Assembly (NCBI GenBank): GCA_902779645.1
Contig: CACZCH010000008.1
Span: forward strand, 45,731-109,730
Direction of reading: 5' to 3'
DNA: 64,000 nt
Source: an uncultured bacterium
GTDB lineage: Bacteria; Cyanobacteriota; Vampirovibrionia; Gastranaerophilales; Gastranaerophilaceae
Below the pieces are notes generated by a model. The model searched no databases and was not told where the DNA came from. It saw nothing but the letters and a program-made list of their open reading frames with translations. Made by a program: the position numbers and the translations under genes. Within the stretch, counting starts at the first letter, position 1. The number at the start of each line of letters is the position of its first letter. Positions 61,999-64,000 of this stretch are shown here, one piece after another.

Positions 61999-63972
61999 CT
62001 ATCTTCCATTACAGCCGAAAGCGATAGTTACGTGTTCACGAGGATTAATAGAAGATATTTTTTGACCTTTAGCGTCAACAAGGTATCCGAGTTCGTCTCC
62101 TGTTGCCTGAACAAGACCGATAGTTCCTGATACGGCTGTTCTTGTAAAGTCAATAGGAGCTTTAACGGTTTCATAAAGCATGTCGCCTACACTTCTTGCA
62201 GCACCGCCGAATTGACCTTGGAATGCTTCGCCTAAAGCAGTACCTGTGTTAGCAGTAATATTTTCTAAACCGTTACCCAAGCTTGAAATCATACCGCCTG
62301 TTGTACGACCTACGATACCAAGCATTTGACCTGACCAAGTAAGCGGAGCGGTTACGATTCTTGATATGATATTAGGTGTATTTGATTTGCTAATGTCTGC
62401 ATTAAGTATTTGTTTTGGTAATGTTGCTCTGTGACCGCAATTTTCAATTTCTTGGAATGCAAGTTTAAGAGCACCTTTTTGGCAGCCTGAAGGTCTTACA
62501 ACTTCAACAACTTTACCGTAAACATTTGAACCGACAGGGTACAATTGACCGTTGATTGTTACGTCTTCCATTGTCTTAGCTGCAAATCTTTGACCAACAT
62601 GGGAAGATTTAGCGTTAATTTGGTCTTTGAATTTAAGCTTCAATGTAGGAATTTGAACAAGTTGTTCTTCTTCTATGAAAGCTTTTTTGTCAACAGGACA
62701 AGTCGGACAGTCATTGTTTGCTGTAACAGGGTTTTTGTCTAATCCTGCTGCAACACGGACATTTTGTAACATAGCTGCAATATCGGCTCTTGTTGCTTCT
62801 GCGAACGGATTAATTCTGTTAGGATTTGGTGAATTATTTAAAGCACCTTTATCTAAAGCTTTAGCGATAGGAATTTGCGCCCATTCAGGGACTTGGCTTC
62901 CGTCTGAGAAACGGGATAAGATTTCTTGAGCCTTACATTTATCAATGTTATCGCAAGGAATACCCTTTGACATAGCACACAATGCTTCTACGCGTGTTAC
63001 GTTGTTGTTAGGCAGGAATTTGCCGTTTGGATAACCTTTGAGTAAGTCGTTGTGAACAGCGACTGTAATTGCGTTGCTTGCCCAGTGGTTAGTCGGTACG
63101 TCTGTAAACAATTTTTCAGGAGCACAAGAGTATGAATCTTTGTTAAAACCTTTAACTAACATAGTTGCAAATTCCGCACGAGAGATATTTCTGTATGGTT
63201 TATAAAGTCTGTCAGGATAACCTACAACTACGTCATTCATTGCCAATTTATCAATTTCGCAAGCTGCCCAGTGGCTTGATGGTACATCAGGGAACATTTG
63301 AGACATACCGGCAGCTGCACCTGTCATTCCTTGAAGGTTTGCAAACGGTGATAAATCAAAAGGGGCAAGTGTCTTTTTTATTGCCTGAATAGAGTTAGCT
63401 GTTTGCATTTGAACAGGACAACCCGCGCCGTCCATTCTTGATTCATCTCTTACAATTGGTGCACCTGTATGATATGGTAAATCATTCAAACACGGAATGT
63501 TTGAAGCTGCACCGGTAATTGAACCGTCTGTTGCAACAGTGGAGCCCATAGTCATAGCATTAAGACCATTGTTTCTGGTAATTGGCGCACCGTCAAGGCT
63601 GTAACCTTGAGCTGAATAAATAGAATCTTTTGAAGTACCTACAAAATTGTTAGTGCCATAAATTGCGTTAGGATAAGAGTAAACTTGTCTCATATCTTCA
63701 CGTTGAACTTTCCCTGTTGAAGGACAGAGCGCACAAGACGGTGTAGGATCCGGCTCACATTGAGGGGCTTCATCACAACCGCATGTAGGTTCAGGTGTTT
63801 TGTCACAAGGACACGCATTACCTGTAACAACAGGTAAATCTTCGCAAGCGCACGGAGTTTGAGTAACTACCGGTTTTTGCTCGCACGGGCAGGCTGCGTT
63901 TGCTGTATTAAATGAGCACGTTGCTATACCAACGGCAATCGCAGCTGCCACAGTAAGTTTTCTAATTGTCAT
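61999..63972 (-). CDS. S-layer-homology surface protein with Cys-rich N-terminus
   Basis: The 657-residue protein has a signal peptide (about 26 residues), then five C-x-C motifs in 60 residues (CPCEQ, CACED, CPCDK, CGCDE and CALC). Three SLH domains follow (residues about 225-420): FPDVPSSHWAACEIDKLAMN, FTDVPTNHWASNAITVAVHN and a weaker FSDGSQVPEWAQIPIAKAL. The remaining 230 residues are beta-rich, with glycines, and could be a barrel or an exported domain. SLH domains bind pyruvylated or secondary cell-wall polymers; in the cyanobacterial lineage they anchor outer-membrane proteins to peptidoglycan. AAAGGAGG precedes the ATG. Confidence 0.85.
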   Translation of the reverse strand: MTIRKLTVAAAIAVGIATCSFNTANAACPCEQKPVVTQTPCACEDLPVVTGNACPCDKTPEPTCGCDEAPQCEPDPTPSCALCPSTGKVQREDMRQVYSYPNAIYGTNNFVGTSKDSIYSAQGYSLDGAPITRNNGLNAMTMGSTVATDGSITGAASNIPCLNDLPYHTGAPIVRDESRMDGAGCPVQMQTANSIQAIKKTLAPFDLSPFANLQGMTGAAAGMSQMFPDVPSSHWAACEIDKLAMNDVVVGYPDRLYKPYRNISRAEFATMLVKGFNKDSYSCAPEKLFTDVPTNHWASNAITVAVHNDLLKGYPNGKFLPNNNVTRVEALCAMSKGIPCDNIDKCKAQEILSRFSDGSQVPEWAQIPIAKALDKGALNNSPNPNRINPFAEATRADIAAMLQNVRVAAGLDKNPVTANNDCPTCPVDKKAFIEEEQLVQIPTLKLKFKDQINAKSSHVGQRFAAKTMEDVTINGQLYPVGSNVYGKVVEVVRPSGCQKGALKLAFQEIENCGHRATLPKQILNADISKSNTPNIISRIVTAPLTWSGQMLGIVGRTTGGMISSLGNGLENITANTGTALGEAFQGQFGGAARSVGDMLYETVKAPIDFTRTAVSGTIGLVQATGDELGYLVDAKGQKISSINPREHVTIAFGCNGR

Positions 63973-64000
63973 TTTGACCTCCTTTTACTTAAGTAATATT

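Overview
This window looks like a chromosome segment of a low-GC, non-photosynthetic relative of cyanobacteria, most probably a gut Gastranaerophilales ('Melainabacteria') genome. That placement is inference. It rests on the AT-rich composition and on a Gram-negative-type envelope set: an MlaA-like protein, an S-layer-homology protein, a two-partner-secretion-type exported protein and a TonB-like C-terminal domain. A full minC-minD-minE operon, a FabI-type enoyl reductase and an iron-sulfur scaffold gene paired with a GGGtGRT-family gene fit the same picture. No photosynthesis gene, rRNA, tRNA, prophage or CRISPR array was seen.

Layout. 0-10 kb: end of an ABC1-like kinase gene, a repeat-rich gap, ispE, a filamentous-haemagglutinin-like exported protein, a TPR glycosyltransferase-like protein, a prephenate-dehydratase-like protein and an acyl-CoA ligase. 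9.5-11.3 kb: a small accessory patch with a nucleotidyltransferase, a HAD remnant, an XRE regulator with an operator-like palindrome, and a DUF559 nuclease gene bounded by long inverted repeats. 11.4-24.7 kb: an NhaC-type antiporter, an MlaA/alpha-beta-hydrolase fusion, glutaredoxin, a bioB-tatD-tlyA operon, a GH57 enzyme, an M49-like peptidase and glnA. 24.9-35.3 kb: recA, a TrmB-type regulator, a UbiA prenyltransferase, a kinase-fold protein, a DegT aminotransferase, a degenerate GGDEF protein and several lineage-specific proteins. 35.4-38 kb: minCDE with unusual acidic segments. 38-45.5 kb: ilvD, a 5-formyl-THF cyclo-ligase, an HNH protein, and a frame-broken NifU-like gene upstream of a GGGtGRT gene. 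45.6-52.3 kb: folK with an HI0933-type flavoprotein, a vWA protein, a histidine kinase/response regulator/LuxR cluster and a degenerate GspE-like protein. 52.5-64 kb: radA, a LysM protein, a Xer recombinase, pncC, thioredoxin, aroF with alaS, fabI and an SLH-domain surface protein.

Three themes recur. First, about ten genes have a -10-like hexamer ending only 6-10 bases before the ATG and no Shine-Dalgarno sequence, which predicts leaderless transcripts; the other genes have clear AGGAG-type sites. Second, gaps between genes carry several families of short palindromic or tandem repeats. Third, several enzyme-family proteins keep the fold but have lost or changed signature residues (GGDEF, prephenate dehydratase, GspE, ABC1 kinase), or carry unusual fusions or extensions (MlaA-hydrolase, MinC/MinE). 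No single large new defence or mobile system is evident. The strongest novelty candidates are the leaderless promoter set, a promoter module shared by two unrelated genes, the inverted-repeat DUF559 element and the MlaA-hydrolase fusion.
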